Shown here one piece after another: positions 1-8,361 of a stretch of DNA of 64,000 bases. Source of the DNA: Clostridium punense (GTDB taxonomy: Bacteria > Bacillota > Clostridia > Clostridiales > Clostridiaceae). The notes under the pieces are model-generated. The model worked only from the letters and a program-made list of their open reading frames with translations, was not told the DNA's origin and ran no database searches. Location of the stretch: assembly GCF_017874425.1 (NCBI RefSeq), contig NZ_JAGGLL010000019.1:38999-102998 (forward strand), given 5' to 3'. Made by a program: the position numbers and the translations under genes. Position 1 is the first letter of the stretch, and the number at the start of each line of letters is the position of its first letter.

Positions 1-43
1 TAAAGCTTGTCTAAATGAATAGCTTTATCCTAAGCCATTACTG

Positions 44-745
44 CTAAATAGGAAACTTATACTCAGATATTTCGCTGAAATTGCCATGAAAACAGTAATA
101 TACAGTATGTGCTTTTTTTGAGTATACTAGCGAAAATGTTGTAACCCATTCCTCATTTCTTTGACTCACAGAATTTAGTATATTAAATGCTTTGTTAATA
201 TCTAATTCCTCTACATTTGATAATTCATTAGAAACTTCTTGGTAACGAGGGCAATTACTTTCAACATTTTCATGTAAATGGTCCCATAAAGAAAAGTTTG
301 TCATAACAAAAAATGGTGAATCATTTACTGTATTATTTATATTTCCACGTCCAGGTTCCACTACCCAAACATTTGCATTTGCATCACAAATCATATTATG
401 ACAGCTCCAGTCTGGTGTGTTAACAACTTCAATATTAGCTAAATATTCACCTAAGTTCTCAGGACTAATAACTTCATTTATAATATCTGTAATGAGCTTA
501 GTTGTATGAGTAACTTTTTTGCTTGGTCTTCTATATAAACCTTTACCGTTTGAATCTACAACAAGGCTATTGAAAAACCTGCCACTGCTATCTACCCCAA
601 AGGAAGGATATTTTCCACGTCCACCATCAACAAGTACTGTGAACCACTTAGGATTCTTAGTATCTATTGCATAATTCATTCCATTGTTATCAAAATTCAT
701 TCCTATAATTGTGTCTTCTCCTCTATAAATAAAGCTTGTACACAT
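44..745 (-). CDS. Ntn-hydrolase, choloylglycine hydrolase / penicillin V acylase-like
   Basis: Probable N-terminal-nucleophile amide hydrolase of 233 residues. The start is placed at the ATG at 745 because it gives the N-terminus MCTSF, with Cys2 as the expected nucleophile after Met removal, and because GAGGAG lies nine bases upstream. The ATG at 754 would directly abut that ribosome site and bury the cysteine. GMNFD at residues 15-19 matches the Asn-x-Asp segment that follows the nucleophile in bile-salt hydrolases and penicillin acylases. There is no signal peptide, so it is cytoplasmic. Substrate is unknown. The protein is shorter than classical bile-salt hydrolases (about 320 residues), so it is probably a distant member of the linear-amide hydrolase superfamily. 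Confidence 0.7.
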   Translation of the reverse strand: MCTSFIYRGEDTIIGMNFDNNGMNYAIDTKNPKWFTVLVDGGRGKYPSFGVDSSGRFFNSLVVDSNGKGLYRRPSKKVTHTTKLITDIINEVISPENLGEYLANIEVVNTPDWSCHNMICDANANVWVVEPGRGNINNTVNDSPFFVMTNFSLWDHLHENVESNCPRYQEVSNELSNVEELDINKAFNILNSVSQRNEEWVTTFSLVYSKKAHTVYYCFHGNFSEISEYKFPI

Positions 746-787
746 AAATATCATCTCCTCGTATGTTAACTGTTTATAATAATAAAT

Positions 788-1618
788 TTACTTTTCTCCG
801 TAAGCATACATAACTGGCATATTAAAGCATATCCCATCCTCTTTCTGAAAGTTCTCAAGTTCATTAAATACATCATTTTTAAACTCAGCAAGCTTATCTA
901 AGCCTAAAGCTTTTATTTGTTCAAAAATCCCTCTTACAGCATTAGCCCACATCTCCATCCACCACTGTTCTTTACTTTCATAAATAACAACATTATTCTC
1001 TTCATAAATATTGATGTTTTTAAAGCCTTCATCTCTTAATATCTTTAATACTGTCTCCACCGTACTAAATTTGGGTACAGATTTTTTTGTATTGCTACTA
1101 ATGTTTTTGTTATCATTATTAATATAGTTACCAATGATTTTAGTCAACCATTTTTGTTCTTCTTGCACTCCCCATATACTAAAGCCAGCCTGCCCACCAG
1201 TTTTTAAAACCCTTTTTACACCTTGTAGTTTATCTTCACTTAACATAAGGTATCCAAACCCAAAACCACAGAAAACATTATCAAAGTAATCTTCTTGAAA
1301 CTCTAAATGTTCAGCATTCACTACCTTAACATCTGCATTACTGATATTCTTGCTTATAATATCTTTATAAGTTTCTCTAACCATTGCCTCTGAATTATCA
1401 ATACCAACAACTTGTCCAGTTTTACCCACTTTATCTATTGCTGGAAATAATGAAGCACCTCTCCCCATTCCAATATCTAACACTTTTGCTCCACTTCCAA
1501 TGGTTGATAGTTCCACTAACCTTAATCCAAAGCTATCCCAATACTTTGGTCCTACTTTTCCAAAGTCTAATGCGACTTTATCCCATAGATTAGTGCCACT
1601 TTTGTTTTCTTCACTCAT
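788..1618 (-). CDS. Class I SAM-dependent methyltransferase
   Basis: Cytoplasmic Rossmann-fold methyltransferase of 276 residues. The SAM-binding motif I VLDIGMGRG is at about residues 46-54, and the acidic residue that binds the ribose is Asp74 in VVGIDNS. FGFGYLMLSEDKL followed by VLKTGGQAGFSIWG resembles motifs IV-VI of UbiE/type-11 enzymes. The acceptor cannot be predicted. Its ATG overlaps the stop of the upstream gene (ATGA), so the two are translationally coupled, and the ribosome site lies inside the last codons of that gene. Confidence 0.85.
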   Translation of the reverse strand: MSEENKSGTNLWDKVALDFGKVGPKYWDSFGLRLVELSTIGSGAKVLDIGMGRGASLFPAIDKVGKTGQVVGIDNSEAMVRETYKDIISKNISNADVKVVNAEHLEFQEDYFDNVFCGFGFGYLMLSEDKLQGVKRVLKTGGQAGFSIWGVQEEQKWLTKIIGNYINNDNKNISSNTKKSVPKFSTVETVLKILRDEGFKNINIYEENNVVIYESKEQWWMEMWANAVRGIFEQIKALGLDKLAEFKNDVFNELENFQKEDGICFNMPVMYAYGEK

Positions 1619-2586
1619 TTTTTCTCACCTTCAACCTTTAGATTTTCTAATATCCTTTGTATCTTAATAGTGCAATCAATTTTTCTGTTAATAGGTTTTC
1701 TCCATGAATCAGATAGTGGAAAATAAATTTTATCTTTAACTAAATTTCCCATATCCCAAAATCCATCCTCTGATACATTATTATTTATCCAAGTTTTAAA
1801 ATACTGAAGCTTAGTTTTAGCACTGGTATAACTGCTTAGCAGTTCATGGGCATCCACATACCTACTTGTAATTTTTGAATGAAACTCACTAGGAGGTATT
1901 ATGAGGCTTTTTTCGTAGATGTAATATATTCCTTTTTCAGAGTTTATTATGTAATCTAAAAACTTTGATTCAATTTGTGAGGATAACATGCCTCTAAGTA
2001 TAGAAACAAGGTAAAAACTTTGAAATCCCAGCATATGCTTTTCTTTTGATGCTTTATGAACTTCATAATAGGCTTCCTTATATGCATTGTGGTTATATTC
2101 CCCTCCTGAAAAACCATGAGTAATAACTTTTGCCCAATCCTCAGCTAATCCCTTTGCTAAATTATTGGAAGGATCAAATATTAATATCCAGGTTGCCACA
2201 AATAGTTTTGTCACCACATTCCAATCATGCTTTTTTTCCTTCCTATCTCTCAAATCTAGTTCTCCACGTAAGTATTTCTCCATATAAACAAGTGCTTTTT
2301 GAATAACTTCATCATTCTTATCTAGTCCAAGCACTAACAATCTTCTTAATGCTTGTTCAGTGGTAATTAGTGATTTAGCAGACTGACTCAGGCTATGAAA
2401 CTCTCCCCAGGACCCATCTTCCCATTGAAGCTTTACGATATCCTTAACCCACTTTGATTGTAGTACTGCTTCCTTAGCCTTTATTAAATCTTTACTTTTG
2501 CTATTAAATTTCATTACATCACGCATTAAAAGATATTTAGGTATTGGATCTAAATCATATTTTAAAACCTCATCCACTTTTAGCAC
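1615..2586 (-). CDS. Terpenoid-cyclase/prenyltransferase toroid-like protein of unknown function
   Basis: Protein of 323 residues that I cannot assign to a named family with certainty. Residues about 54-65 read QWEDGSWGEFHS, close to the Q-x-x-DGSW signature of squalene cyclase/prenyltransferase alpha-alpha toroid repeats, and VSEDGFWDMGN near residue 275 is a second weaker match. There is no signal peptide or membrane segment. Translation starts at GTG, with GGGGGA about seven bases upstream. It is coupled by a four-base overlap to a methyltransferase, which suggests a joint role in modifying a small molecule or peptide, but this is inference. The fold call rests on two short motifs. Confidence 0.5.
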   Translation of the reverse strand: MLKVDEVLKYDLDPIPKYLLMRDVMKFNSKSKDLIKAKEAVLQSKWVKDIVKLQWEDGSWGEFHSLSQSAKSLITTEQALRRLLVLGLDKNDEVIQKALVYMEKYLRGELDLRDRKEKKHDWNVVTKLFVATWILIFDPSNNLAKGLAEDWAKVITHGFSGGEYNHNAYKEAYYEVHKASKEKHMLGFQSFYLVSILRGMLSSQIESKFLDYIINSEKGIYYIYEKSLIIPPSEFHSKITSRYVDAHELLSSYTSAKTKLQYFKTWINNNVSEDGFWDMGNLVKDKIYFPLSDSWRKPINRKIDCTIKIQRILENLKVEGEKK

Positions 2587-2677
2587 CCTTAAGTCCCCCT
2601 TTTGCTTACTTATGCTGCTATGCTCTCTTTTTTACTTTGCCTATAAAGTAAATAAATACATATTCCACTAGTAAAAG

Positions 2678-3550
2678 TTACAACCCAAGTAAAATTTTTT
2701 TCAATATGTCATTTAATACCGAATACAAATTTACTAGTGAATCACTCCAATTAGTATGAAATTCTCTCTCCATGTTTTCATCAGCATTATCAGTAATAAC
2801 TCTAATTGAAATTCCTGGAATACTGTTTAGGTTCGCAGTTTTAATTACAGAAGCTGTTTCCCAATTACATGCATGTGCTCCTAACTTACTATTTAACATG
2901 GTTCTAGTTTTTATATCCTTTATTGTTTTTTCGCCACTCGCAATATTTCCAAACTTAATTCTTTGATTATCAATATCTTTCAAACAATTTATAAATTTAT
3001 TATGATACTCAATTTGCTCACTTAACACATTATTAAAGATAGTATTGCTGGTTAAATCATCTTTTAGATTTTCAAAATCCTCAATTTCACAAATGTCAAA
3101 TTCATATATTTCTCTTGCAATAATAATATCATTGTAATTAAATTCATCACACAATGACCCTGCACCACCAACATCAATTGCTAGGTCGCAACCTAACTTA
3201 TCAATAAGAAGTTGTGTTGCAGATGTACACTGTATTTTTCCTGGTCCCGCAAATATAGAAAACACTTCACTTTCATTATATTTTCTAGAGCAAATAGTTC
3301 TTCCATTCAAAATTATTTCATTGCCTAAGTTTAAAATGTCTTTACACTTATCATATTCAATTCTACAAGGACAAATAATAGCTATTCTTGAAAATAAACC
3401 CACCACATAATCCTCCCAACCATAATTCTTTTCTGAGATATAATCCTTTTGAGCATGAATAATGAATTTAGACTTTGCCTCTTTATATTTACTTTGATTA
3501 TAAAGAGTATGTATTTCACTCTCCATGACCCAGTGCTTTTCATATCTCAT
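2678..3550 (-). CDS. MTA/SAH-nucleosidase-family (PNP_UDP) protein with a foreign N-terminus
   Basis: From about residue 53 the protein has the purine-nucleosidase/phosphorylase fold: FAGPGKIQCTSATQLL and AIDVGGAGSLC near residues 100-130, NWETASVIK near 230 (the catalytic ME-S/G-A region), and RVITDNADEN near 255 (the catalytic S/T-D-N/K-A-D loop). It probably cleaves an adenine- or purine-nucleoside. The first ~42 residues are not part of this fold. They closely match residues 1-25 and 114-130 of the alpha/beta hydrolase at 4638-5591, showing a rearranged copy of that gene's 5' end fused in frame to the nucleosidase. ATG start with AAAGGAA upstream. Activity is plausible since the catalytic segments are intact. 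Confidence 0.75.
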   Translation of the reverse strand: MRYEKHWVMESEIHTLYNQSKYKEAKSKFIIHAQKDYISEKNYGWEDYVVGLFSRIAIICPCRIEYDKCKDILNLGNEIILNGRTICSRKYNESEVFSIFAGPGKIQCTSATQLLIDKLGCDLAIDVGGAGSLCDEFNYNDIIIAREIYEFDICEIEDFENLKDDLTSNTIFNNVLSEQIEYHNKFINCLKDIDNQRIKFGNIASGEKTIKDIKTRTMLNSKLGAHACNWETASVIKTANLNSIPGISIRVITDNADENMEREFHTNWSDSLVNLYSVLNDILKKILLGL

Positions 3551-3609
3551 AACATTTCCTTTAAATTAAATTACATTTAATTCCCCTTTTCTATAACCCC
3601 TCATACTAA
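3426..3609 (-). repeat. Partial duplication of the promoter and 5' end of the 4638-5836 gene pair
   Basis: This stretch is a shortened copy of 5202-5869. Three blocks of the source are present in order (about 5202-5261, 5518-5609 and 5833-5869), and the parts between are missing. One junction falls on GCCTCTTT, which occurs at both 5254-5261 and 5518-5525 in the source but only once here. The other junction removes the whole 71-residue HTH gene. The copy now carries the upstream region, start codon and first ~42 codons of the nucleosidase gene. Confidence 0.85.
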
Positions 3610-3633
3610 TTAATTGCATAAACTTATAAACTG

Positions 3634-4077
3634 TTATTTCATCTTTAATCTAAGCTTCTCTGCCTTTTTAATACTTTCCTTTAACCATATAGGAGCGCTT
3701 TTATTTTCTAATATATCCCTGCTAGGCATCCAATATATTTCACTAACCTCATGAATTGACTTGCATTTCGCTTCTCCAGTTTCATACTTGCATAAAAAAA
3801 CTATATCAATTATCACTTGTCCTTTGTCTGATATAAATGATTTGCTCTCTAAATAATGCATTTCATTTGTAACTTGAATTCCAACTTCCTCCATAATTTC
3901 TCTCTTCAAAGTCTCTTCTAAAACATTAGCTTCAGAAGTTTTTATTTCAACTTTCCCACCAACCATAGATAAAAGCCCTGGAGAATGTTCTTCTTCTTCA
4001 CTTCTTTTTATAATCAGCCATTTATCATCTTCATATATGGCTGCCTCTACATTTACAATGTACGATGTATTATCCAT
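3634..4077 (-). CDS. NUDIX hydrolase
   Basis: A 147-residue pyrophosphohydrolase of the MutT/NUDIX fold, cytoplasmic. The second half of the Nudix box, KREIMEEVGI, is perfect. The first half, GGKVEIKTSEANVLEE, has about two extra residues before the usual glutamate, so the box is slightly atypical. WMPSRDI towards the C-terminus fits the usual domain end. ATG start with AAGGAGAG upstream. The substrate (nucleotide, sugar nucleotide or cap-like diphosphate) cannot be deduced. Confidence 0.85.
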   Translation of the reverse strand: MDNTSYIVNVEAAIYEDDKWLIIKRSEEEEHSPGLLSMVGGKVEIKTSEANVLEETLKREIMEEVGIQVTNEMHYLESKSFISDKGQVIIDIVFLCKYETGEAKCKSIHEVSEIYWMPSRDILENKSAPIWLKESIKKAEKLRLKMK

Positions 4078-4136
4078 AAATCTCTCCTTTTATTTCATCA
4101 AAGCTTAACCTGGTAAACTTTTAATATTAATGTATC

Positions 4137-4574
4137 TTATAGTTGTATTACCATTACATTTTCATCCCACATTATTTCCCCATTTTTTTCAAAGCCCACA
4201 CTTTCATATAGCTTCTCTGCAGATACATTTTTGGGTGAAACTGTTGTATAAAACTTTATATTTCCATATTCAATTTTTATCAAGTCAAGTAATTTCAAAA
4301 GTGCCTTTTTTCCTAAACCCTTTTCTTGAAACTTTTTATCAACCATGTATCTAAGTAACATTGGTTTACCCGTATCTTCTTCAATCCCATATAAAAGAAA
4401 TCCTATCAGTACATTATCTTCATAAATACATTTCGAATGCCAGTTATCATATAATAAGCTTATAATGATTGAATTATAGTTCGGTGCTACAATTCCTTCT
4501 TGTTCTTTATAAACTTCTAAACTGTTACATTCATACCAATTTTCTTTTGTTACTTGTTTTAGTAAAATCCCCAT
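4137..4574 (-). CDS. GNAT N-acetyltransferase (spermine/spermidine acetyltransferase-like)
   Basis: A 145-residue acetyl-CoA-dependent N-acetyltransferase. The start at ATG 4574 is chosen because AAAGGGGTGG lies five bases upstream; the in-frame GTG at 4583 is part of that ribosome site. The acetyl-CoA loop is Q-E-K-G-L-G-K in MVDKKFQEKGLGKKAL, and NVSAEKLYESVGF is the C-terminal GNAT motif. The start VTKENWYECNSLEV followed by Q-E-x-I-V-A-P-N resembles Bacillus BltD/diamine acetyltransferases, suggesting a polyamine substrate, though this is not certain. Confidence 0.85.
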   Translation of the reverse strand: MGILLKQVTKENWYECNSLEVYKEQEGIVAPNYNSIIISLLYDNWHSKCIYEDNVLIGFLLYGIEEDTGKPMLLRYMVDKKFQEKGLGKKALLKLLDLIKIEYGNIKFYTTVSPKNVSAEKLYESVGFEKNGEIMWDENVMVIQL

Positions 4575-4637
4575 AAAAACCACCCCTTTTAACTATTGAA
4601 AATAAAATATCTATAATTCACCATTACCTTAGAATCG

Positions 4638-5591
4638 TCAATTACATATAAATTTAATTGCTTCACTTAATTTACAAGACAAATCCCTAGGAACTGCATG
4701 TCCTATACCTTCATTTACTATGAATTTATATAAGAGATCACTTTCCTCAAAAGTATTCATCATATCCTCTAGTTCTGATGAGTTCACTATTACTTCCCCT
4801 TCCATAAGGACAGCTTTTACCCCTCTTTTAGAAGCTAATCTAACACTTTCTTTATTGAATGACTCTGTTAAGCCTGGACCAAGAGCAATAAACCCCTTTA
4901 TAGGTATATCATTATTCATAGTAACCTCCATAGCAGCAATAGCCCCACCAGAAAATCCTCCAATTACCACACAACCATGGTCTATTGAATACTGCTCTGA
5001 TATTACTTTATAACACTCTTTAATTTCATTTCTCGAAATTAAAAGGTTACCAGTCCAACCATACCCAAGTTGTATTAGTAGTTGCGAAGATTGAATATAA
5101 GCAAAAATAAAATCATTGTTTAAAAATTCTTCTGGCTTCCAGTACTGACTAAATTCATCTATGCTTCCTGGATCTCCGTGTAAAGCTATAACCAATGGGT
5201 ACTTCTTTTCTGAAGTATAATCCTTTGGAGTATGAACAATAAACTTAGACTTTGCCTCTTTCCCAGCCTTTTCTAAATTTATGTTGTTTTTTTCTTTTAA
5301 TTTTACATACCTTATATTTTCTTTCATTGGAAGCATTTCAAAAATATCATTATCACAAGCTAATCCTTCACTAACCAGTGATTCCATAATGTTTAATGCT
5401 TCTTCAAACCTTTTCTCCAAACAATAAAAAATAGCTTTGGAAGTCCTTATATTAAATTCATATTTTTCGTATTCATCCTGTATAAGATATTCTGATGACT
5501 TTTCTAGTATAGTTAATGCCTCTTTATATCTACTTTGATTATAAAGAGTATTCACTTCACTCTCCATAATCCAGTACTTTTCATATCTCAT
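4638..5591 (-). CDS. TPR-like plus alpha/beta hydrolase (esterase) fusion
   Basis: A 317-residue protein in two parts. Residues 1-110 are helical with TPR-like pairs (YNQSRYKEALTIL, CLEKRFEEALNIM). From about 115 comes an alpha/beta hydrolase with LVIALHGDPGS (oxyanion loop), the nucleophile elbow GGFSGG near 215, and GIGHAVP near 305 carrying the catalytic His. It is likely an esterase or phospholipase/carboxylesterase-type enzyme and has no signal peptide. The 71-residue HTH gene lies 29 bases upstream, so the pair is probably an operon. A truncated copy of its 5' half was fused to the nucleosidase at 2678-3550. Confidence 0.8.
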   Translation of the reverse strand: MRYEKYWIMESEVNTLYNQSRYKEALTILEKSSEYLIQDEYEKYEFNIRTSKAIFYCLEKRFEEALNIMESLVSEGLACDNDIFEMLPMKENIRYVKLKEKNNINLEKAGKEAKSKFIVHTPKDYTSEKKYPLVIALHGDPGSIDEFSQYWKPEEFLNNDFIFAYIQSSQLLIQLGYGWTGNLLISRNEIKECYKVISEQYSIDHGCVVIGGFSGGAIAAMEVTMNNDIPIKGFIALGPGLTESFNKESVRLASKRGVKAVLMEGEVIVNSSELEDMMNTFEESDLLYKFIVNEGIGHAVPRDLSCKLSEAIKFICN

Positions 5592-5620
5592 AACATTTCC
5601 TCCAAATTAAAGTGCACCAC

Positions 5621-5836
5621 TTAAATATTTTTTTCATATGCATCTATAATTTCTTCAGTTATTCTTGCCCTATCTCTAGCTAAATTAATATTAGCCTTTT
5701 CATTTTTTCTCTTTCTCATTTCTCTTGCCAGTATGCTTTTATTAAGTCCCGTTTCCCTTGATACTTCTGAAAAAGTGCTGCCTTCTTCTATTGTATCTAG
5801 TGCCTTTTTTAATTCTAGTTCTGTATATCTTTTCAT
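5621..5836 (-). CDS. Small helix-turn-helix protein
   Basis: A 71-residue protein with one predicted homeodomain-like/Psq-type HTH: FSEVSRETGLNKSILAREM at residues 22-40 has the usual A/S-x3-G spacing for a turn. The charged C-terminal tail may be a dimerisation helix. ATG start with AGAGGAATTAA upstream. It directly precedes the hydrolase at 4638-5591 and probably shares its transcript, so it could be a local regulator. It was deleted from the duplicated copy at 3426-3609. Confidence 0.7.
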   Translation of the reverse strand: MKRYTELELKKALDTIEEGSTFSEVSRETGLNKSILAREMRKRKNEKANINLARDRARITEEIIDAYEKNI

Positions 5837-5898
5837 TTAATTCCTCTTTTCTATAACCCCTCATATTAAGTATTGTATATATGTTCACTTATAAGTAA

Positions 5899-6147
5899 TT
5901 AACATTTAGTCTTATTATCCTTTTCATTACCATGTTTAAAGTTGCCAGTTACCTTTGCCATAACTAGTTGAGCTTCTTTTGTATCTGCGTTTTGTATTTT
6001 CGCCAAAAATTCTTCACTTTTTTTCCCTTTTAATATGGTTACTTGTTTACCATGCCAGTAAATAAAAACCTTCTTATCTTTAGTCACCTTATATGAAAAT
6101 GGTTCCCCATCAAGAATATTTCGCTTGTCCACTTCACTCTCTTTCAC
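5899..6147 (-). CDS. Conserved small protein of unknown function
   Basis: About 82 residues, basic and cytoplasmic. The core EPFSYKVTKDKKVFIYWHG followed by KQVTILKGKKSEEF looks like a compact beta-sheet domain that I have the impression recurs as a hypothetical protein in Bacilli and Clostridia, but I know no function. The start is probably GTG at 6147, because AAAGGGTGG lies five bases upstream; a GTG at 6156 would lie within the ribosome site. The cysteine/lysine-rich tail NEKDNKTKC is unstructured. Confidence 0.6.
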   Translation of the reverse strand: MKESEVDKRNILDGEPFSYKVTKDKKVFIYWHGKQVTILKGKKSEEFLAKIQNADTKEAQLVMAKVTGNFKHGNEKDNKTKC

Positions 6148-6188
6148 ATATTCCACCCTTTCTTATAATTGATTATTAGCAGTGTCTT

Positions 6189-6716
6189 TTATTTATTAAA
6201 GCTAAGACAATATCTATAATGCTGATATTCTTTTCCTCTAAATAATTCTGTAGAATAACCCGACCTAGTAAACCCAAGACTCTCTGCAAGTTTCACAGAT
6301 CTTTTATTTTCTATATAAATAGAAGCACCTATAACTTCAATCTTCATCTTATCTTTAGCAAATCCAACAATTTCTTTAATTGCCTCTTGCATATATCCAT
6401 TTCCCCAAAACTGTTCCTTTAGATCATAGCCCACATCAACAGTGGAATTTGAAGTATTCCAACAATGAAATCCACTAGTGCCCATTTTTACACCATCTGA
6501 CTTTCGTATAATAATCCATCTATGTTGTAATCGTGGTTCAGGTTCAAGATAAAATTCAATAATTTCATCAGCACCACTAATATCTGTCAATGGCTCTGCA
6601 TCGAATTAGTATTTATTTACTACTTCATCTGAAAACATATCCAATATAAATTCTCGATCACTAGCATCTATATTTTTTAATATTAATCTCTCTGTCTCTA
6701 AATTTGTAAAAAACAT
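6189..6716 (-). pseudogene. GNAT (RimJ/RimL-type) acetyltransferase broken by one in-frame stop
   Basis: Translation from the ATG at 6716 gives MFFTNLETERLILKNIDA, the classical RimJ/RimL opening. It runs in the same frame to VVNKY, meets TAA at 6606-6608, and continues as FDAEPLTDISGADEII and on through a complete GNAT domain (YDLKEQFWGNGYMQEA; ENKRSVKLAESLGF) to 6189. One base (TTA or CAA to TAA) explains the break. A TTG at 6590 could restart translation and give 133 residues lacking the first beta strand and helix, which is unlikely to be active. The ribosome site before 6716 is weak. Confidence 0.85.
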
Positions 6717-6880
6717 AAATTATCTTTAGCGAGAGAGTGTATAACGAATACTAAACTCTCACTAAGACTCACCTCTTTTCCCTTTATACTATTTTCTCTA
6801 TATAACATATTAGTTGGTAACTGATTATATATGAAAAAGACGTAGCTATACTTAGGCTCATATGATTTATAAATTGAAAT

Positions 6881-7279
6881 TTATAGGTCTACTTCAATCC
6901 CTAATGTTCGGCACTTCTCCAAAGCTTCTGCGTGTCCGTTAATTGCAGCCTTTTTGTACCATTCTTTGACTTTTTCAGTATCCTTTTCAACAACAACGCC
7001 TTCAGCATAAAATAACTCTGCGAGATTATTCTGAGCATCTCTATCGCCATGTTTTGCAGCACGTTCTGTCCAATAGAAAGATTTTTCTAAGTCCCTCTCA
7101 ACACCAAGTCCGTCATAATAGAAATATCCAACTTGACATTCAGCCAGTGGATAACCATTTTTAGCAAGTTTCAGATGACCTTCAAAGCATTTTTCATACT
7201 GTTTTGTCAAAAAATATTTCTGAATCAGTTCATTGCACTCATCAAATTCTTTACATGGTTTGTAATAATTTTGTGACAT
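6881..7279 (-). CDS. Sel1-repeat (TPR-like) protein
   Basis: A 132-residue cytoplasmic protein containing Sel1-like repeats: AECQVGYFYYDGLGVERDLE-KSFYWTERAAKHG at about residues 50-82, then AQNNLAELFYAEGVVVEKDTE-KVKEWYKKAAINGH at about 86-120, with the characteristic A-x2-L/V-G-x-F/L-Y-x2-G-x-G-V spacing. Such proteins are adaptors for protein-protein contacts and the partner is unknown. ATG start with GAGGGGAG upstream. It is separated from both neighbours by over 100 bases and so probably has its own promoter. Confidence 0.8.
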   Translation of the reverse strand: MSQNYYKPCKEFDECNELIQKYFLTKQYEKCFEGHLKLAKNGYPLAECQVGYFYYDGLGVERDLEKSFYWTERAAKHGDRDAQNNLAELFYAEGVVVEKDTEKVKEWYKKAAINGHAEALEKCRTLGIEVDL

Positions 7280-7410
7280 ATTATTTCTCCCCTCAATTAC
7301 GATTTACTGATTTTTTAAATAGCAATTTGTACGTCGCAATTATTTACCACTGCAACTTAATTCGTCCTTACTTATAATATAAAACCAACCAAACTTCTTA
7401 TTTTTATTGA

Positions 7411-8334
7411 TTATTTATGGCTTTCTCTTACAGGTAAAATCATTTCTGTTGTTTCAGTACCAGCTAAAAATCCCATTTGATGATAAAACATTTCTGCATC
7501 ATTACCTAATGTTACAAATAGTCTTAGTGTAGGGTAGCCTTCTTTTAATACAGTTAATGCCCTTTTTAGCATGTTTCTAGCTAGTCCTCTTTTTTCAAAG
7601 GATGGCTTTACAGCTATATCATACACATTTGGCCAATCTTCCCAAATGGAAATTAAACATGCGCCTACTAGTTCATTAGTTTTCTTTTCATAAATCAGTG
7701 TAGACGCTTTGTTTACCAAGGTATTTTTCAGGTTTTTAGTAAAATAAAACTCAACAGATTCATTCTCTTTTTCAAAACTTGTTCCATCTTTACTTTCATT
7801 ACTAAAGGCTTCAGCAAATAGCTTTGCTATATCACTTTTCTTATCCTCTGTTACTGAAACAATTTCATAATCACAATCCCAAGTTACATGAAACTCCTCA
7901 GTAGGTCTAATCATGCATCTTCTAGACTCTCCAATCTTAAAACCTGCCCTTTGATAGTATTTAACTTTATCTGGTTTCACTGCCCCAACATAAATTAGTT
8001 TGCTATTATCTGAGTAAGTTAATAATAATTTTTTTAACTTGCCTATTATAATGTCATATTCATTATGTGGTGGTTGAAGAAATAAACAGTTCATATAATT
8101 AAGATCTAGTAGTACCCCACCAATTCTAAAATTATCTTTCTTAATCCAAAAACATATATCACAGTCTTTTAAAACTGAACAATAAGCATCAAAGCTCTGC
8201 CTAAACCAAACATTTACTTTAAATATTTCATATACAGCAAAATATACTGAAAACTCCTCCCACTGAGCCTTTTCAATACTGTACCCATCCTTCAAATCAT
8301 ATTCTTTCAAATTCCTTGACCAAACTCTCTCCAT
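7411..8334 (-). CDS. Tandem-domain GNAT acetyltransferase
   Basis: A 307-residue protein with two GNAT-fold halves. The C-terminal half (about 155-303) is canonical: VYDIAVKPSFEKRGLARNML is the acetyl-CoA-binding strand and loop, and NDAEMFYHQMGF is the closing motif. The N-terminal half retains only the tail motif VKPDKVKYYQRAGFKIGE and lacks a glycine-rich CoA loop, so it is probably a degenerate structural copy. ATG start with GGAGGGG six bases upstream. Substrate unknown. Confidence 0.8.
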   Translation of the reverse strand: MERVWSRNLKEYDLKDGYSIEKAQWEEFSVYFAVYEIFKVNVWFRQSFDAYCSVLKDCDICFWIKKDNFRIGGVLLDLNYMNCLFLQPPHNEYDIIIGKLKKLLLTYSDNSKLIYVGAVKPDKVKYYQRAGFKIGESRRCMIRPTEEFHVTWDCDYEIVSVTEDKKSDIAKLFAEAFSNESKDGTSFEKENESVEFYFTKNLKNTLVNKASTLIYEKKTNELVGACLISIWEDWPNVYDIAVKPSFEKRGLARNMLKRALTVLKEGYPTLRLFVTLGNDAEMFYHQMGFLAGTETTEMILPVRESHK

Positions 8335-8361
8335 GGTGTGCCCCTCCTATTTTAACAACTA

